From: Chryseobacterium sp. OSA05B
GTDB lineage: Bacteria; Bacteroidota; Bacteroidia; Flavobacteriales; Weeksellaceae
Assembly (NCBI RefSeq): GCF_019970065.1
Contig: NZ_JAHXYH010000007.1
Location: 1 to 64,000 of the forward strand
Length of the DNA stretch: 64,000 bases
Direction: 5' to 3'
Notes under the pieces: generated by a model
Told to the model about the DNA's origin: nothing
Seen by the model: only the letters and a program-made list of their open reading frames with translations
Databases searched by the model: none
In this document: positions 61,128 through 64,000 of the stretch, piece by piece
How the letters are laid out: each line of letters starts with the position of its first letter
How positions within the stretch are numbered: position 1 is the stretch's first letter
Made by a program: the position numbers and the translations under genes

Positions 61128-62747
61128 TTATTTTACCTTCTTCGCCATATAGTCGCTCTCATTTCCTAGCCTGTCAACTGCTTTGATGGCTACTGCATTT
61201 AGTTTTTTGCCGTCTTTAGATTTTGGGATGTCTTTTGAAAGGGTATCTAAAGTAAGGATTTCTGTTTCCCAAATTCCATTGTATTGGGTGAAAAGTACCC
61301 ATTGAAATACATCACCGATATTCTTGGTGCTCCAGCTTGTTCTGGCTGAGCTTCCGCTGTCTGTGACAAATATCGTTGGGGTTTGTAATGGAATGGCTTT
61401 GATCCAGGATGTTTTTGGAATCAGTGCTTTTTCTTTGTAAGGTCCGTTTTTCAGGACAGGAAGCATATTTGGATTTTTTGTAAGCCCTGCAATACTCCAA
61501 TGGATTTCTCCGGCATCATTCTTTAAAATCTGTCTGGACACTTCAATCTGATTTTTAATTTCCGTAGGTCGGTCCGATACTTTGATCTCCACTGTATTAA
61601 GTCCCGGCCACAAGTGACGGTTCATTGTATTTTCAGATTTCCACCAGTTTAACAGAGCTTCAAAACCCTGCCCTTTTGAATCGATCGGCCAGTAAAGCTG
61701 CGGTGAGAAATAATCTACCCAGCCTTTATTCAGCCATAATTTAGCATCAGCATACAATTCGTCGTACTGGGATGAACCAACGATTCCTTCGGGATATCCG
61801 GGTTTCCAGATTCCAAACGGACTGATTCCAAATCGTACATAATTTTTCTCTGCATGGATCTCTTTATAAATCCTTTCAACAAATTTATTCACGTTATCTC
61901 TTCTCCAGTCTGCTCTGGACAAGGTTCCGCCGCTTCTCAGATATTCATTCCAGCTTGCATTATCCGGAAAATCCGCGCCTCTGTTGTAAGTGGCATATGG
62001 ATAGAAATAGTCATCGAAATGAACGGCATCAATGTCATATCTTTTCACAATATCTTTTACGACATTGGAAACGTGGCCCTGCGTTTTTGGATTGGCAGGA
62101 TCGAACCAATACATTCCATTCCTTAATTTAATAACGACATCGGACAGCTTGTTCGCCATAGAAAGACTGTTGACAGCGCCTCCGTTTGAATGGTGAGCAC
62201 GATAAGGATTTAACCAGACATGAAGTTCCAGGCCTCTTTTATGGGCTTCTTCGATCCAAAACTGAAGGGGATCATAATTTGGATAAGGAGCAGTTCCGGT
62301 CTGGCCGGTCAGAAAGTAAGACCAGGGTTCAATATTACTCGTATACAAAGCATCTGCAGAAGGTCTGATCTGGAAGATGGCTGCATTGAAATTATTGTCT
62401 TTCAGCATATCGAGCATGCTTATAGCTTCTGCTTTCTGCTGATCCACAGATAAGTCATTTCTTGAAGGCCAGTTGATATTGGCTACACTTGCAATCCATG
62501 CGCCACGAAATTCTCTTTTAACTTCGGGAAGAACGGTTCTGAAGTTTTCTTCCGCGGGAGAAATTGGAGTTCCTGGTTTTACTGTGGAAACCGGCTCTTT
62601 CGGTTTTGATATATTGGTATTGGGTTTTGCTGTATTCTTTGTTGGGGTTGCTTTTACGGTATTGTTCTGGACGGAGCAGCTGGCATATGATGCAAAAACT
62701 CCGGCTAAAACAGTAAGCTTTATGATATTCATTCTCATCGTCTGCAA
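61128..62747 (-). CDS. GHL10/YngK-type glycoside hydrolase lipoprotein
   Basis: This 539-residue protein has a lipoprotein signal (SYASC) if translation begins at Met6 (62732) or Met1. A Thr/Pro/Lys-rich linker (about 30-65) precedes a TIM-barrel domain of the GHL10/DUF187 family (FRGAWIASVANINWPS, DNNFNAAIFQIRPSADALY, LELHVWLNPYR, DIDAVHFDDYFYPY, WVDYFSPQLYW). A small C-terminal beta domain resembles a fibronectin III fold. Members are thought to cleave peptidoglycan-related or other glycans; the exact substrate is unknown. Confidence 0.87.
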   Translation of the reverse strand: MQTMRMNIIKLTVLAGVFASYASCSVQNNTVKATPTKNTAKPNTNISKPKEPVSTVKPGTPISPAEENFRTVLPEVKREFRGAWIASVANINWPSRNDLSVDQQKAEAISMLDMLKDNNFNAAIFQIRPSADALYTSNIEPWSYFLTGQTGTAPYPNYDPLQFWIEEAHKRGLELHVWLNPYRAHHSNGGAVNSLSMANKLSDVVIKLRNGMYWFDPANPKTQGHVSNVVKDIVKRYDIDAVHFDDYFYPYATYNRGADFPDNASWNEYLRSGGTLSRADWRRDNVNKFVERIYKEIHAEKNYVRFGISPFGIWKPGYPEGIVGSSQYDELYADAKLWLNKGWVDYFSPQLYWPIDSKGQGFEALLNWWKSENTMNRHLWPGLNTVEIKVSDRPTEIKNQIEVSRQILKNDAGEIHWSIAGLTKNPNMLPVLKNGPYKEKALIPKTSWIKAIPLQTPTIFVTDSGSSARTSWSTKNIGDVFQWVLFTQYNGIWETEILTLDTLSKDIPKSKDGKKLNAVAIKAVDRLGNESDYMAKKVK

Positions 62748-62815
62748 ACTACTTTTAAAATTTATTTTTTCTAAGAGATTATTATGCCAAAATAAACATT
62801 TTAAGACATAGTATA

Positions 62816-62847
62816 ATAAAAAAGCCCCGAAAAATTCGAGGCTTTTC
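62816..62847 (-). terminator. Terminator of typA
   Basis: AAAAGCC/GGCTTTT arms with an inner CGA/TCG pair and a T-rich end on the minus strand. Confidence 0.8.
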
Positions 62848-62864
62848 TAATATATAAGAATTTC

Positions 62865-64000
62865 TTATGCTTTCGCTGATCTGTCCATTCTTTTTCTTTC
62901 TTCTTCAGAAAGAACTTTCTTTCTCATTCTGATAAAGTTTGGAGTCACCTCAATTGCTTCATCACCCTGGATATATTCCATACATTCTTCAAGAGAGAAT
63001 AAGATTTTCGGTGCAACACCTGTATCTTTATCTTTACCTGAAGCTCTCATGTTGTTTAACTGTTTTGCTTCAACGATGTTTACTACAAGGTCACCCGGCT
63101 TGTTTTGTTCACCGATGATCATACCAGCGTAAATTTCCTCACCCGGATCTACATAGAACTTACCTCTATCCTGTAATTTAGCGATAGAATATTCTGTAGC
63201 AGGACCTTGAGTTTTGCTGATCAATACTCCATTACTTCTTCCAGGAATCGCACCTTTGAAAGGCTTGTATTCTGTGAAACGGTGCGCCATAATAGCTTCA
63301 CCAGCAGTAGCGGTCAACATTTGAGAACGCAATCCGATCAAACCTCTTGAAGGAATTTCGAATTCCATATGCTGCATTTCTCCTTTAGTTTCCATAATGT
63401 GAAGGTCACCTTTTCTCTGAGTAGCCAAGTCGATTACTCTTGAAGCAAATTCTTCAGGAACGTCTACTACCAAAGATTCATAAGGCTCACATTTTTCTCC
63501 ATCGATTTCTCTAAGGATAACCTGTGGCTGACCAATTGTCATTTCATACCCTTCTCTTCTCATCGTTTCAATTAAAACAGACAAGTGAAGAATACCTCTA
63601 CCGAATACTAAGAATGTGTTGGCATCATCAGTTTGTTCAACTCTTAATGCTAAGTTTTTCTCTAATTCTTTTGTTAATCTTTCTTTCAGGTGGTTAGAAG
63701 TAACATATTTACCGTCTTTACCGAAGAAAGGTGAATTGTTGATAGAGAACGTCATGTTCAATGTAGGCTCATCAATTGCAGTTCTTGGCAATGGTTCAGG
63801 ATTTTCAAGATCTACGAATGAATCACCGATCTGGAAAGCATCAAAACCTACAACAGCACAGATATCACCTGCTTTTACTTCTGTAACTTTTTTCTTCCCT
63901 AATCCTTCAAAAACGTAAAGTTCTTTTACTTTTCCTTTTAAAACTTTACCATCTGCCTGAGCTAATCCGATCCACTGAGCTTCTTTGATTTCTCCTCTGA
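62865..64000 (-). CDS. typA: GTP-binding protein TypA/BipA, C-terminal part
   Basis: The frame is open to the right window edge, so only about 378 C-terminal residues are seen and the GTPase domain is outside. The visible part covers EF-Tu-like domain II (GDICAVVGFDAFQIGDSFVD), then MTFSINNSPFFGKDGKYVTSNHLKERL, the EF-G V-like part (MRREGYEMTIGQPQVI) and the TypA-specific C-terminal domain (GPATEYSIAKLQDRGKFYVDPGEEIYAGMIIGE). TypA is a ribosome-associated translational GTPase important under stress and in 50S assembly. Confidence 0.95.
   Translation of the reverse strand, partial: RGEIKEAQWIGLAQADGKVLKGKVKELYVFEGLGKKKVTEVKAGDICAVVGFDAFQIGDSFVDLENPEPLPRTAIDEPTLNMTFSINNSPFFGKDGKYVTSNHLKERLTKELEKNLALRVEQTDDANTFLVFGRGILHLSVLIETMRREGYEMTIGQPQVILREIDGEKCEPYESLVVDVPEEFASRVIDLATQRKGDLHIMETKGEMQHMEFEIPSRGLIGLRSQMLTATAGEAIMAHRFTEYKPFKGAIPGRSNGVLISKTQGPATEYSIAKLQDRGKFYVDPGEEIYAGMIIGEQNKPGDLVVNIVEAKQLNNMRASGKDKDTGVAPKILFSLEECMEYIQGDEAIEVTPNFIRMRKKVLSEEERKRMDRSAKA

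Overview
The window looks like chromosomal DNA of a Chryseobacterium-type flavobacterium (Bacteroidota, Weeksellaceae). The evidence is low GC, GLPGLI-family proteins, type IX secretion (T9SS) sorting tails, the Bacteroidota promoter octamer TAnnTTTG ahead of several genes, few Shine-Dalgarno sites, and an IND-like subclass B1 metallo-beta-lactamase of the kind resident in Chryseobacterium. Most of it is ordinary core and envelope gene content. No phage, integrase, transposase or CRISPR array was seen.

Layout. 1-9.5 kb: 3' part of an M61 peptidase, the metallo-beta-lactamase, a PBP4/sensor kinase/secreted protein cluster, PepE, a TPR protein, a YdeI-like protein and fructose-6-phosphate aldolase. 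9.5-15 kb: a TlpA-like thioredoxin, an acetyltransferase, a GLPGLI protein, and a BlaI/M56 (BlaR1-like) regulatory pair with clear dyad operators. 15-23.2 kb: an ATP-grasp protein, a Crp/Fnr regulator next to a T9SS-exported esterase, a GNAT/MocR divergent pair, a free-standing Ada zinc-binding domain protein and a second GLPGLI protein. 23.5-24.25 kb: seven tandem initiator tRNA-Met genes with a 112-bp period. 24.3-31.6 kb: Sua5/YrdC, a CPBP protease, yaaA, prmC, an apparently inserted beta-propeller gene flanked by a 35-bp exact direct repeat, a serine hydrolase, a DUF4180 protein and a secreted protein. 31.7-40.5 kb: two SDR proteins, a membrane AraC regulator, a rhomboid protease, and parC and parE with a small membrane protein between them.

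40.6-50.9 kb is the most system-like region. Two paralogous pairs, each a propeller/Y_Y_Y/LytS-type histidine kinase overlapping a LytTR response regulator by 32 bp, enclose a small double-glycine-leader peptide gene, a T9SS-exported PKD protein and a putative lipoprotein. Each kinase starts at GTG, overlapped by an AUGUGA start-stop, with a promoter-like octamer exactly 27 bp upstream.

50.9-57.3 kb carries a DUF2867 protein, a lipoprotein, a methionine-type aminotransferase, a cardiolipin synthase, an SDR and an AraC regulator. 57.4-58.7 kb holds five tandem genes for 53-71 residue Cys-rich peptides sharing one double-glycine leader. Two are single-gene units with their own terminators and three form a small operon. 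No maturation enzyme or C39 exporter lies nearby. 58.8-64 kb: ychF, ferritin, a GHL10-type glycoside hydrolase lipoprotein and the C-terminal part of typA.

The best candidates for undescribed biology are the double-glycine peptide cluster together with the related peptide between the duplicated sensor/regulator pairs, the seven-copy initiator tRNA array with covarying spacer hairpins, and the 1.5-kb insertion after prmC.
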